Below, piece by piece: positions 1 to 9,154 of a stretch of DNA of 64,000 nucleotides. The translations under genes were made by a program, and so were the position numbers. The DNA is taken from the NCBI RefSeq assembly GCF_043876815.1, contig NZ_JBAWKA010000004.1, positions 248,001 through 312,000 on the forward strand. The letters run 5' to 3'. Positions within the stretch are counted from its first letter, which is position 1. Every line of letters starts with the position of its first letter. Source of the stretch: Gaetbulibacter_A sp043876815 (GTDB taxonomy: Bacteria; Bacteroidota; Bacteroidia; Flavobacteriales; Flavobacteriaceae). A model generated the notes under the pieces. It made no database searches, had not been told where the DNA came from, and saw only the letters and a program-made list of their open reading frames with translations.

Positions 1-666
1 TTAACTATCAAAATCTATCTTCCTGAATTTTACGATGAACTTAAATTTGCTAACAAAAAAATATACCTACACGACAATCCAAAGATTTTAAATTTCACGA
101 CAATTGAAACCCTAGGAATGCTTTATTTCTATGTCGTAGGGAAGAAAAATCTCGTGTATTTTATAGAGGAACTCATTCATCAAGGATCACATAACTATTT
201 ATATTACATAATTCATAATAAAAGGGATTTTTTTAAGATAGACGTTGAAAATTTAGTAATGCGAGATTTCAACAATAAAGATTGGGATTATAGAACTATT
301 TATGGAGCGTTCCATGGATTATTTACAGTTAAACAGCGTGTAAAGTGTTTTGATAAACTCCTGTCTCAAAATGTATTTTCAGGTCCGTATAAACATGAAT
401 TACTTGGGCGATTAGCGGATCAGTTTTCAAGATTTAGAACAGGGTTGGAGTTACTGGATTTGAACGATGTGTTTACGCCTAAAGGCGTTCAGTTTTACGA
501 AGAATTAGATTCAAATTGTTACGCCATTCTTGAAAAATATAAATCTCTCAAAAATGAATTTGATTTGAGTAATCGCGATTTAGATTTTAGATATAAGGAT
601 TTTTGTGAATTAAATCCGTTTGAAACGTTTCAAAAGAAGGACGAATTTAATTATTATCAATTTTAA
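1..666 (+). CDS. Unrecognised protein, 5'-truncated by window edge
   Basis: The reading frame is open from base 1, so the gene starts outside the window; the ATG at 118 is internal to this open frame and is probably not the true start. About 221 residues are visible, rich in Tyr, Phe, Asn and Lys, with no signal peptide or membrane segment in the visible part and no motif that I recognise. The stop lies 18 nt before a TPR lipoprotein gene that leads into an amidohydrolase and a peptidase-type ABC exporter, so it may belong to a peptide (bacteriocin or RiPP-like) biosynthesis and export operon. That role is inferred from position only. Confidence 0.7.
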   Translation, partial: LTIKIYLPEFYDELKFANKKIYLHDNPKILNFTTIETLGMLYFYVVGKKNLVYFIEELIHQGSHNYLYYIIHNKRDFFKIDVENLVMRDFNNKDWDYRTIYGAFHGLFTVKQRVKCFDKLLSQNVFSGPYKHELLGRLADQFSRFRTGLELLDLNDVFTPKGVQFYEELDSNCYAILEKYKSLKNEFDLSNRDLDFRYKDFCELNPFETFQKKDEFNYYQF

Positions 667-684
667 ATTAAAGTAAATTTTTAA

Positions 685-1503
685 ATGTCAAAAATCCATA
701 GTGTAATTATAATTTTTCTATCTGTTTTTTTTATCCAATGTAAGCATGAAACCAAAATATCCAACGAAACTCCTGAAAACAAAAGAAAAAGACATGATTC
801 ACTTGTTGAAACCTATGTTACCAACTGTTCTAAAAATTATAATTACAGATATCAACTAAAAGAATGGCAACACTGCCTTGATAAAGGTTTAGAGCAAGAT
901 AGTACCGTGGCCTATTTTTGGCAACAAAAAGCCATGCCATATTTTAAATTTCGTAAGTACGAAGTTGGTATGAAATATCTGGATAAAGCCGTTTTGTATA
1001 ACGAATCAAGATGGCTCAGCTATAGAGCATTTATCAAATGCATTTTTGCTAAAACGTATAAAGACGCTATCAAGGATTTTGAAACATGTATTAAAAATGA
1101 AGGCAATACTTATGTGATGGATCATACCTATCAGTTTTACATAGCCTTAGGTTATTTACAGCTCAATGAATTTGAAAAAGCCGAATCGATTTTTAAAAAA
1201 GATACAGAGGAACAAGAAAAGGAGTGGGGTGAAGCTCATTATTTAGATTTGTTTTATTACGGAATTAGTAAGTATGAACTGGGAAAGTGGCAAGTAGCCA
1301 TTATTGAGTTTGATAAATCATTAGAGCAGTATAAGCAATTTTCAGATGTAAAATATTATAAAGCGCTTTGTTTGGTGAGATTAAAACAATTTGAAGAAGC
1401 TAGGCTATTATTTGAAGAATCAAAGCTTGATAGAAGTAATGGATATTCTATTAATGAAGACAATAGTGTTTATGAATATTATCCTTATCAGATCGTATGG
1501 TAA
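685..1503 (+). CDS. TPR-repeat lipoprotein
   Basis: 272 residues. The N-terminus is a lipoprotein signal: a hydrophobic stretch ending in FFIQC, with Cys19 as the lipidation site. The rest is helical and tetratricopeptide-like, with repeated units such as FRKYEVGMKYLDKAV, LNEFEKAESIFKK and LGKWQVAIIEFDKSLEQY separated by about 34-40 residues. TPR proteins are usually scaffolds, here probably attached to a membrane and facing the periplasm. It sits 18 nt after the preceding partial gene and 64 nt before the amidohydrolase, all on the same strand. The specific partner is unknown; exporter accessory function is only an inference from the operon. Confidence 0.8.
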   Translation: MSKIHSVIIIFLSVFFIQCKHETKISNETPENKRKRHDSLVETYVTNCSKNYNYRYQLKEWQHCLDKGLEQDSTVAYFWQQKAMPYFKFRKYEVGMKYLDKAVLYNESRWLSYRAFIKCIFAKTYKDAIKDFETCIKNEGNTYVMDHTYQFYIALGYLQLNEFEKAESIFKKDTEEQEKEWGEAHYLDLFYYGISKYELGKWQVAIIEFDKSLEQYKQFSDVKYYKALCLVRLKQFEEARLLFEESKLDRSNGYSINEDNSVYEYYPYQIVW

Positions 1504-1567
1504 TTCATAAATCTTTTCCAATCAAATAAAAACCAAATTACCCAAATTAATCCTAAACTAATCTACA

Positions 1568-2884
1568 ATGAAAAAATTACCTTTATTATGTATTATAGTT
1601 AGTACACTTTTTAATTGCGACAATAACGCGCAGAATTTCACATTAGAAAATCTTCAAGACACTGGGAACTTAATAATCTCAAATGTTTTCGTGGTGAGTA
1701 TGGCAAAAGACACCATTTTAAAAAACCAGAACATACTGGTGGAAGATGGTCGAATAAAATTAATGACAACATCAAAAATTCAGGATACAAAGGATTTTAA
1801 AGTTGTAGACGGGACGGGAAAATATGTTATGCCAACTTTGGCCGATGCTCATGTGCATTTACCTGAATCTGAAGATGAATTCAGAAGAATGATGCAATTA
1901 TACCTTATTAATGGTGTTACTAAATTACGTTCTATGCGTGGTGATTTTAAACAACTTGGTTTGCGAAAAAAATATAATACGTCAACTTCTATTTATCCTA
2001 AGCTATATCTTGCCACACCACCCATTTCCCGAAGACAGGATTGGTCACCAGCTCTATTAAAAGATTCCATTGAATACTGGAAAAAAAGTGGTTTCGATTT
2101 TATAAAAATTTTAAGCGTTAAAAACCAAGATGTTTTTGAGAACATAGATTTATACAGTAAAAAATTCGATTTACCATTAACCGGGCATTTTCCAAGTAAC
2201 GTAAACGATAGTATTTTTTTTCAATCAAATTATAGTTCATTAGAACATTTAGGGGGACTTCTCATTTCAATTGATACTTTAAAGGAAAGGCTTTTAGCTA
2301 TTAAAAAACATAACATGGCCTTATGTCCAACATTAAGCTGGTATAGTATTGGTTCAGGCAGATACTCTTATGAGGAATTACGCCAGTTACCAGGAATGGA
2401 TTATGTGCCAGAATCAACTATTAATGATTGGATTATAGGAACCAAAAAATACAGAGAGAAATTGGGACAGGAGGCGTATAAAGCAGAAGTAGATTCCGAG
2501 CTAAATATATTAAAGACCAAGTATTTAATAATTAAAGTTGCCCATGACATGGGAATTAGTTTTTTGTTGAGTCCTGATAGCTCTTCCAAATACATGGTTC
2601 CCGGATTTAGTGTATTGGGAGAAATGAAACTCCTAAAAAACGCCAATTTAAGTAACTTCGATATTTTAAAAATGGCTACTACAAATTTTGCTGCTTATTT
2701 TCAGGAAGATTATGGGGAAATAGAGGTAGGGCAGAAGGCTGATTTTATTTTATTAAATGAAAATCCATTGCAAAATTTAGATGCCTTAAAAAGCATTGAG
2801 GGATTATATTTTAATAATCACTTTTTAGATTCACAACAACTTCAGGACATGCGTTTGGCTTTACGCCCTAAATCACGGATTTAA
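1568..2884 (+). CDS. Amidohydrolase-family lipoprotein (imidazolonepropionase-like)
   Basis: 438 residues with a lipoprotein signal ending at Cys17 (LFNC). The metal-dependent amidohydrolase fold is supported by the HxH motif in DAHVHL (His95, His97), Lys180 in FDFIKIL as the likely carbamylated lysine, His207 in LTGHFPS, His227 in LEHLGG and Asp336 in LSPDSSS, followed by the usual C-terminal VGQKADFILL strand. Relatives hydrolyse cyclic amides, imides or peptides such as prolyl dipeptides; the substrate here cannot be read from the sequence. Its stop codon directly abuts the ATG of the exporter gene, so the two are almost certainly co-transcribed. It could trim, modify or detoxify the exported product. 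Confidence 0.85.
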   Translation: MKKLPLLCIIVSTLFNCDNNAQNFTLENLQDTGNLIISNVFVVSMAKDTILKNQNILVEDGRIKLMTTSKIQDTKDFKVVDGTGKYVMPTLADAHVHLPESEDEFRRMMQLYLINGVTKLRSMRGDFKQLGLRKKYNTSTSIYPKLYLATPPISRRQDWSPALLKDSIEYWKKSGFDFIKILSVKNQDVFENIDLYSKKFDLPLTGHFPSNVNDSIFFQSNYSSLEHLGGLLISIDTLKERLLAIKKHNMALCPTLSWYSIGSGRYSYEELRQLPGMDYVPESTINDWIIGTKKYREKLGQEAYKAEVDSELNILKTKYLIIKVAHDMGISFLLSPDSSSKYMVPGFSVLGEMKLLKNANLSNFDILKMATTNFAAYFQEDYGEIEVGQKADFILLNENPLQNLDALKSIEGLYFNNHFLDSQQLQDMRLALRPKSRI

Positions 2885-5083
2885 ATGCCCAAGAAAAATA
2901 GATTCCCCTTTTACAGGCAATTGGATTACCGCGATTGCGGACCTACTTGTTTAAGAATGATCGCCAAATTTCATGGTAAGGGTTTTTCCAGAGAGTTTTT
3001 AAGAGATAAGGCAGGCATTACCCGGCAAGGTGTAACTATGGCAGGTATTGCTGATGCTGCTGAAATTATAGAAATGCGTACACTAGGAATGCGTGTTTCT
3101 TTAGAAAGTTTAGTAAATGAAGCTCCTACACCGTTTATTGTGCCTTGGCGACAAAAACACTTTGTCGTTGTTTATAAAACATCCAAAACCAAAATTTATG
3201 TGGCTGATCCTGCCCAGGGATTATTGGAGTACACACATGACGACTTTTTAAAGGCATGGACTAATAATATTTCAGATGGAACAGGCTTTGTTTTACTATT
3301 AGAGCCAAATACAAAATTTTATACTTTAGAAGAAGACACCTCTAAAAAACATGGCTTTTCATTTTTATACCCCTATATAGAACCCTATAAAAAATTAATA
3401 TATCAGTTATTTATTGGGCTTATTGTTGGTACTATCATACAGTTTCTTACACCTTTTTTAATGCAGTCTATTGTAGATACCGGGGTAAATACACAAAACA
3501 TCCCGTTCATTTATTTAATACTAATAGCGCAATTAATTTTATTTCTATCTCAAACATTAGTTAGGGTATTTAGAGAATGGCTGCTGATACATATAACCAG
3601 TCGATTTCAAATAAAAATGATTTCTGATTTTTTATATAAAATGTTGAAATTACCGATTACTTTTTTTGAAACCAGAAATACAGGAGAGCATTTACAACGT
3701 ATACAAGACCATGCAAGGATTCAAAACTTTGTGTCTTCTTCATCATTTAACATGGTGTATTCATTGGTGTTGTTCGTGGTTTTTAATTTTGTCTTGGCGT
3801 TTTATAATTTAAAAATATTTTTCGTTTTTATCGTTGGAGCGATATTCTATGTGGGTTGGACATTCTTTTTCTTGAAGAAAAGAGCCGAATTGGATTTTAA
3901 ACGTTTTGATGAAAGTTCGCAAAGTCAAACTTCTTTAGTTCAAATTATTAATGGTGTTAAAGAAATTAAGATCAATAATTCACAAAGAAAAAACCGTTGG
4001 AAATGGGAGCAAATCCAAATAAGTCTTTTTAAAACATCTTTAAGCTCACTTACTTTGGCACAATACCAATCTATTGGCTCTGGATTTATAAATGAATTAA
4101 AAAATATATTCATCACTTTTTTATCAGCAACAGCTGTGGTAAACGGAGAAATTACTTTGGGTATGATGCTTTCTATCCAATACATCGTGGGCCAGCTTAA
4201 CTTGCCTTTAAGTAATTTTATTGGGTTTATTCAGGTTTGGCAAGACGCAAAAATTAGTATTGAACGACTTTTACAAGTACACACTAAAAAAGACGAGGAC
4301 GAATTAATAGACAATAAGGTTAAAGAACTTCCTCAAAAGAAAGATATAATTATCAAAGATTTATCATTCCGTTATGGGGGTAAATCAACGCCGTTTGTAC
4401 TGAAAAATATCAGTTGTATACTTCCAGAAGGCAAAACCACGGCTATTGTTGGAGCTAGTGGAAGTGGTAAAACAACTTTGATTAAATTACTTCTAAAGTT
4501 TCACGAACCAACAAAAGGAGATATACTTATAGATGCTGATAATTTAAATCATGTTAATAATGATTATTGGCGAATGAACTGTGGGGCAGTTATGCAAGAC
4601 ACTTTTATATTTAATGATACCATAGCAGGAAATATTTCAGAGTCTGAGCAAAATGAAATTATTGACCGAGAAAAATTAAAAAAGGCATCATTTATATCCA
4701 ATATTGAAGAATTTATAGAAAAACTTCCTAACAAATATAACACGGAATTAGGAACTTCTGGCATCCGATTAAGTGGAGGACAAGAACAACGAATCATGAT
4801 CGCGAGAGCGGTTTACAAAAATCCTTTTTTCGTATTTTTTGATGAAGCCACTAGTGCATTAGATGCCAATAATGAAAAAATCATTATGAAAAACCTTAAT
4901 GGATTTATAAAAAACAGAACATCTGTTATAGTTGCACATCGGTTAAGCACAGTTAAAAATGCAGATAATATTATTGTTCTGGAAAATGGAGAAATAGTAG
5001 AGCAAGGAAATCATGAAGAACTTACCTTAAAAAAAGAAAAATATTATGAATTAGTTAAAAATCAATTAGAGCTCGGTAAATAA
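2885..5083 (+). CDS. Peptidase domain-containing ABC exporter (PCAT, C39 peptidase)
   Basis: 732 residues in the canonical PCAT order. An N-terminal C39 peptidase has DCGPTCL (catalytic Cys18, with Gln12 before it), His92 in QKHFVVVY and Asp108 in VADPA. A six-helix ABC exporter domain follows (about 165-470), then a nucleotide-binding domain with Walker A GASGSGKTT near residue 522, signature LSGGQ near 628 and DEATSALD near 652. PCATs cut double-glycine leader peptides and export the cargo across the inner membrane. It starts on the base after the amidohydrolase stop and is followed after 1 nt by an HlyD-type partner. No GG-leader precursor is visible in the window, so the cargo may be encoded upstream or elsewhere. 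Confidence 0.95.
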   Translation: MPKKNRFPFYRQLDYRDCGPTCLRMIAKFHGKGFSREFLRDKAGITRQGVTMAGIADAAEIIEMRTLGMRVSLESLVNEAPTPFIVPWRQKHFVVVYKTSKTKIYVADPAQGLLEYTHDDFLKAWTNNISDGTGFVLLLEPNTKFYTLEEDTSKKHGFSFLYPYIEPYKKLIYQLFIGLIVGTIIQFLTPFLMQSIVDTGVNTQNIPFIYLILIAQLILFLSQTLVRVFREWLLIHITSRFQIKMISDFLYKMLKLPITFFETRNTGEHLQRIQDHARIQNFVSSSSFNMVYSLVLFVVFNFVLAFYNLKIFFVFIVGAIFYVGWTFFFLKKRAELDFKRFDESSQSQTSLVQIINGVKEIKINNSQRKNRWKWEQIQISLFKTSLSSLTLAQYQSIGSGFINELKNIFITFLSATAVVNGEITLGMMLSIQYIVGQLNLPLSNFIGFIQVWQDAKISIERLLQVHTKKDEDELIDNKVKELPQKKDIIIKDLSFRYGGKSTPFVLKNISCILPEGKTTAIVGASGSGKTTLIKLLLKFHEPTKGDILIDADNLNHVNNDYWRMNCGAVMQDTFIFNDTIAGNISESEQNEIIDREKLKKASFISNIEEFIEKLPNKYNTELGTSGIRLSGGQEQRIMIARAVYKNPFFVFFDEATSALDANNEKIIMKNLNGFIKNRTSVIVAHRLSTVKNADNIIVLENGEIVEQGNHEELTLKKEKYYELVKNQLELGK

Positions 5084-5084
5084 T

Positions 5085-6386
5085 ATGGAGGAGATGAATG
5101 AAGAATTAAATATTTATAGTGAGGAAGTTAAAGATGTTTTAGCGGACCCTCCAAAAGCCATTTTTAGATGGGGAAATACATTACTATTAGTATTTATTGG
5201 TATAATTATTTTTCTTTCATGGCTCATAAAATACCCGGATATTGTTGTTGGGCAAGCCATGTTAACCACTGAAATCCCACCACAAAAAGAATTCGCAAGA
5301 GTAACAGGAAAAATAGATTCTTTGTTTGTTGAAAATTACCAAGAAGTAAATAAAAATACGCCATTAGCTCTTATAGAAAATACGGCCAAGTACAAGGATG
5401 TAATTTATTTAAAATCTATTTTGGACACCCTAAATGTTAATCAATCCTCTTTTAACTTTCCATTAGAACAAATGCCCATGCTTTTTTTAGGTGAAATAGA
5501 AAATCAGTTTTCATTGTTTGAAAACAGTTATGTGCAATACCAATTGAATAAGGAGTCTAACGCATACTTAAACAATAATTTAACTAATAGTTATACCTTA
5601 TCACAACTTGAATACAGATTACAAAATTCAATAAATCAAAAGGAAATAAATGAGGAAGAACTTATTTATAAGAGAAAAGATTTAGAAAGAATAGAAAAAT
5701 TATTTAAAAAAGGTGTTGTTTCTGCCCAAGAATATGAAAACAAGAAATTAGAGTTTCTTCAGGCTGAAAGAGGCTTAAAAAACATAAGCTTGGCTATATC
5801 ACAAATAAAAGAAAATATCAGCAACACTAATAATCTTAAACAACAAACAACCATAACCAATACAAGAGAGGAAATCAATTTACTTAAAGCTGTAATACAG
5901 TCCTTCGACCAACTAAAGTCATCAATAAAGGAATGGGAGTTAAAGTATTTGTTTAAATCTAATATTGACGGAAGGGTATCATTCATAAAGATTTGGAATA
6001 ATAATCAAACTATAAATAGTGGCGATTTTGTTTTTACAATAATTCCAAAAAATTGTGGTGCTTATATCTGTAAAGTTCAAGCTCCCATTTTAAACTCAGG
6101 TAAAATAGAAATTGGACAAGACGTAAATATTAAACTAAGCGGATATCCTGATAATGAATATGGTGTGCTTAAAGGAAAAGTTCAGGATATTTCATTAATT
6201 CCAAACAATGAAGGCTTATATTTAATAAATGTTTCACTACCAATAAATTTAATAACAACTTACAAAAAGGAGATTGAGTTCAAACAGGAAATGCGAGGCT
6301 CTGCTGAAATTGTTACCGAAGATTTAAGACTCATAGAGCGGCTTTTTTATCAGTTTAAAGAATTGTTCAAGCAGAATAATAAATGA
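5085..6386 (+). CDS. HlyD-family membrane fusion protein
   Basis: 433 residues, the periplasmic adaptor that links the ABC exporter to an outer-membrane channel. A single N-terminal transmembrane helix (about 30-48) is followed by a half-lipoyl or barrel-sandwich strand pair (GKIDSLFVENYQEVNKNTPL), a long coiled-coil hairpin (about 150-290), and a second lipoyl half with the beta-barrel (DGRVSFIKIW onward). The start lies 2 nt after the PCAT stop, so the two are coupled. A second in-frame ATG three codons later could also be used. No TolC-type gene is in the window, so the outer-membrane channel must be supplied from elsewhere. Confidence 0.92.
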   Translation: MEEMNEELNIYSEEVKDVLADPPKAIFRWGNTLLLVFIGIIIFLSWLIKYPDIVVGQAMLTTEIPPQKEFARVTGKIDSLFVENYQEVNKNTPLALIENTAKYKDVIYLKSILDTLNVNQSSFNFPLEQMPMLFLGEIENQFSLFENSYVQYQLNKESNAYLNNNLTNSYTLSQLEYRLQNSINQKEINEEELIYKRKDLERIEKLFKKGVVSAQEYENKKLEFLQAERGLKNISLAISQIKENISNTNNLKQQTTITNTREEINLLKAVIQSFDQLKSSIKEWELKYLFKSNIDGRVSFIKIWNNNQTINSGDFVFTIIPKNCGAYICKVQAPILNSGKIEIGQDVNIKLSGYPDNEYGVLKGKVQDISLIPNNEGLYLINVSLPINLITTYKKEIEFKQEMRGSAEIVTEDLRLIERLFYQFKELFKQNNK

Positions 6387-6441
6387 GATGTTTTTTGCTC
6401 TAATGCATTAGAGATTATCAAATTCCACATATCCAATATTT

Positions 6442-6480
6442 AAAAAAGACCACCCTACAACTGTAAGATGGTCTTTTTTT
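6442..6480. terminator. Bidirectional intrinsic terminator
   Basis: The arms AAAAAAGACCACCCTAC and GTAAGATGGTCTTTTTT flank a short loop. Read on the minus strand the two imperfect positions become G-U wobbles and the stem ends in a T run, so it suits both the HlyD gene (plus) and the converging ice-binding gene (minus), although the minus gene reads away from it only after its stop at 6500. Confidence 0.75.
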
Positions 6481-6499
6481 TAAATTGTGTTATACCGTA

Positions 6500-7897
6500 T
6501 TAAGGTTTTGAAACGGCATTTGCATCTAAAATAACCGCTGTCTGGGCCAATAATCGACCTTTAACAGAAGCTCCTGTTTGCAAGGTGATTCCCGTCATAC
6601 TCAAAACGACCCCTTCAAAATGGGCGGTTGTGCCTAAAACGACTTCACCGGCAACTTGCCAAAAAATATTTTTAGCTTGTGCACCACCAGTTAAGGTGAT
6701 GTTTATGGCAGAACTCATGGTTAAATCACCAGCGATCTGAAAAATCCACACATCATCGGCGCTTCCTGAAATGGTCACATTCGAAGGAATAGTCACTGTG
6801 TTGGTCCATTTGTAAAGACCAGCTTCCAAAGTCATACCACCAATATTTCCAGTGCCTAACTCAGAAAAATCAGGAGTTGGACGTCCTGCAGCGTCATTAT
6901 AAGCCGCTAGCATATTTTCAACAGCTGTTGTCAGGTTGGTATTGGTAGGTGTTGCCATATCAGCCGCATAAACTTTACCAGTCACTTGTGGTGACGTGGC
7001 GTAGCCTGTAGCATTGGTAAGTCCAAAACCGGTAATGTAGGAGGTGGCTGCCGGACTCAGACCCAAATCGCCAGTAATGGCAGACGTCGGTGCGTTGTTA
7101 ATAGCTGTTTTAGCCAGAATCACATAATTTCCTGAGGCACCTAAGTTGACTACAGATAAGCCTGTCGTGGTACCGGTAACGAAGGACCATGTTCTTCCGG
7201 TCACCAGAGCATTACCAACCATATCCGTAACATCGGTTGTGATGGTTGCTGTATACGTTAATCCTTCACCTAAAATTGTGTCGGGGATAAAACGAGCCGT
7301 CATATTCGCGTATTCTATGGAACCGCTGATGGAATTCGTGCCTTGCATTAAAGTAAAAGAAGTATTGGTGAAGGTAGAGGCCTTCATATGTTCACTAAAG
7401 TTTATGGCAATAGCTTTATTACGCGCTACATTAGTGGCATTGCTAAAAGGATCTGTTGAAACTACCGTCGGCGCTGTAGCATCCGTATTTACAGCCGTAG
7501 TAAAAGTGTAGCTATAATCGGAAGCCATCGCATTCTGGTTGGCGTCAAGCGCATCACGGGTGATAAGCACTGTATATAAGGTGTTTCCTTGTAACACATT
7601 AACCGGGGTAAAAATAGCGGTTTTGTTCGCATAGGTTACAATACCATCTACGGAAGTAGAGCCATTTGTTAAAGTAAAGGTCGACGCGTTTATGGTGGCC
7701 AGATCCATATCGTTATCAAATTGAACTGCTATAGTGGCGTTGACCGCGACATCAACGCTGTTTTCAGCAGGATTTGAAGCGACTACGCTAGCGCCATTAT
7801 TGGCTGGCGTGTCGTTTTTATTACAACTGGCGAATAATAATAGTGGTACTAAAACCGCGAGGTGTAATTTTTTTAGAATTAATGTACTTAAAGTCAT
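6500..7897 (-). CDS. Lipoprotein with two Big_5 domains and a DUF3494 ice-binding domain
   Basis: 465 residues from the preferred ATG at 7897. A longer frame to 7984 exists, but only the internal Met gives a proper lipoprotein signal (LLLFASC, Cys25). Two Ig-like Big_5 repeats (about 35-140 and 145-245; each has the NAT/NKAIA(V/I)xF strand and ends YSYTFTTA or RTWSFVTG) precede a C-terminal DUF3494 domain (about 250-465) with VNLGASGNYVILAKT, WIFQIAGDLTMSS and FWQVAGEVVLGT. DUF3494 proteins include ice-binding (antifreeze) proteins that fold as an irregular beta-solenoid; related domains also occur as adhesins. Presumably it is anchored at the cell surface. Ice binding is known for the family and is not shown here. 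Confidence 0.88.
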   Translation of the reverse strand: MTLSTLILKKLHLAVLVPLLLFASCNKNDTPANNGASVVASNPAENSVDVAVNATIAVQFDNDMDLATINASTFTLTNGSTSVDGIVTYANKTAIFTPVNVLQGNTLYTVLITRDALDANQNAMASDYSYTFTTAVNTDATAPTVVSTDPFSNATNVARNKAIAINFSEHMKASTFTNTSFTLMQGTNSISGSIEYANMTARFIPDTILGEGLTYTATITTDVTDMVGNALVTGRTWSFVTGTTTGLSVVNLGASGNYVILAKTAINNAPTSAITGDLGLSPAATSYITGFGLTNATGYATSPQVTGKVYAADMATPTNTNLTTAVENMLAAYNDAAGRPTPDFSELGTGNIGGMTLEAGLYKWTNTVTIPSNVTISGSADDVWIFQIAGDLTMSSAINITLTGGAQAKNIFWQVAGEVVLGTTAHFEGVVLSMTGITLQTGASVKGRLLAQTAVILDANAVSKP

Positions 7898-8263
7898 ATA
7901 TCGTATGTTTTGTTTGCTGGCAAAGGTGACGCTAGTTTTGTGTAGCGCTGATATATAATCTTGCTTTATAGTTACACAATTCACATAATTAAGAAATTGA
8001 AAACGTATTATGGACTATTCATTGTAGAGGATAGAAAGCTTAGAGTGGATGTGTTTGGTGTATGGAATATGTTGGGGAGGATGCTTTGTTATTTTCTATT
8101 TTACATAATATAAATTATAGAACAAATATTTAAAAAAGCAAATTGCGTGTAGCTTGGCTATTTGGAAATAATTATAGATTTAAGGCCTTTAGGCCTGTAA
8201 CGTCAACAATTGTGAAATGAATTTATGGGTTTGGAAACATTAAGGTTTTAAAATGGATTTTTT
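7898..8263. other. Intergenic region, 366 bp
   Basis: AT-rich stretch upstream of the ice-binding gene and downstream of the Nmad3 gene. It should hold the promoter of the ice-binding gene, but I see no convincing -33/-7 pair. The only local symmetry is a short palindrome around 8190 (AGGCCTTTAGGCCT). No ORF of note, RNA gene or repeat was recognised. Confidence 0.5.
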
Positions 8264-9085
8264 CTAAAGGTTATTAGTTATGATTTCTTTTACCCAATCA
8301 TTTAATTTTTCATTTTCTTGAATAACGAATTCTTGACCAATATTTGCTGATTGAAAATATTTCGTTTTAAATGATTTTTCAGAGTGATATGTAATTTTCA
8401 AATTTTTAAAAAATTCTGGTAATACCCATTTACTTCTGGACATGCCTTCACTTTGATTAGTAAGCACCAGATTATTTTTAAAATTTAGGGTGCCCGCTCC
8501 ATTAAAATTATTATCGAAAGAGAGTTTATCTCTTGCAACATAAATACAATTTGTGTTATCATTTATGTAATCAAAATTACAGTGCGGATGATATTTGGTA
8601 TATTCTGGAAATTCATCGCCATATTTATAAATTTCTCCAATTTGTAAATATCCAAATATTACGTGTAAATCAGCTGCTTTTTCCTTGTAAGTAATTTTTC
8701 CGTTTTTAAATTCTGTTTCTTTAAACCATCCAAAAAACAAAAATAAATCTCCAATTTCAACTTTCTGATTGACCAAATGGCCTTGTGCTGCATGAGATTG
8801 ACCAAAGAGAGGTTTCCAGTTGGATTTTCTATTTTTATGAATATCCTTTCTTAAGTCCGGATCTAAATGGGCACATGTATCAATGTTTATTTGAAAGTTT
8901 TTTGGACTTAATTCCTTAATTATTTCATAATATGTTTTGTCCTCATAATTTAAATCATGAAAATTTAAAGTGTCCTGTTTCTGAGGTATCGGTAAAGAAA
9001 GTAGAGTTCTACCATCGGGTAAAATTGGGCTAGGTTGTCCTCCATAACTTGAATCAAAACCTTTTCTGCTTAATATAACTTTCAT
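8264..9085 (-). CDS. Nucleotide modification associated domain 3 (Nmad3) protein
   Basis: 273 residues matching what I know of the Nmad3 family across most of its length. Visible motifs are SRKGFDSS (residues 6-13) followed by GGQPSPILPDGR, then AHLDPDL (72-78), FGQSHAAQGHL (94-104) and GDLFLFFGWF (112-121). The family was defined by comparative genomics and linked to DNA or nucleotide modification systems of phages and bacteria; its biochemical activity is, to my knowledge, not established. It lies 69 nt downstream of the NERD gene on the same strand and close to a PARIS-like pair, in line with a defence or mobile-element context. The family name is recalled and was not searched. Confidence 0.7.
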   Translation of the reverse strand: MKVILSRKGFDSSYGGQPSPILPDGRTLLSLPIPQKQDTLNFHDLNYEDKTYYEIIKELSPKNFQINIDTCAHLDPDLRKDIHKNRKSNWKPLFGQSHAAQGHLVNQKVEIGDLFLFFGWFKETEFKNGKITYKEKAADLHVIFGYLQIGEIYKYGDEFPEYTKYHPHCNFDYINDNTNCIYVARDKLSFDNNFNGAGTLNFKNNLVLTNQSEGMSRSKWVLPEFFKNLKITYHSEKSFKTKYFQSANIGQEFVIQENEKLNDWVKEIITNNL

Positions 9086-9154
9086 TGCTTTAGCTCAAAA
9101 ATTAATACACTTTTGAATAGCTAAAACTATTAGCTATCCAAATATGTTTTTATT

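Noticed and set aside
7146..7511. Plus-strand 121-residue ORF inside the ice-binding gene
   Set aside because: Antisense shadow of a Thr/Ala-rich coding region; no start context or domain.
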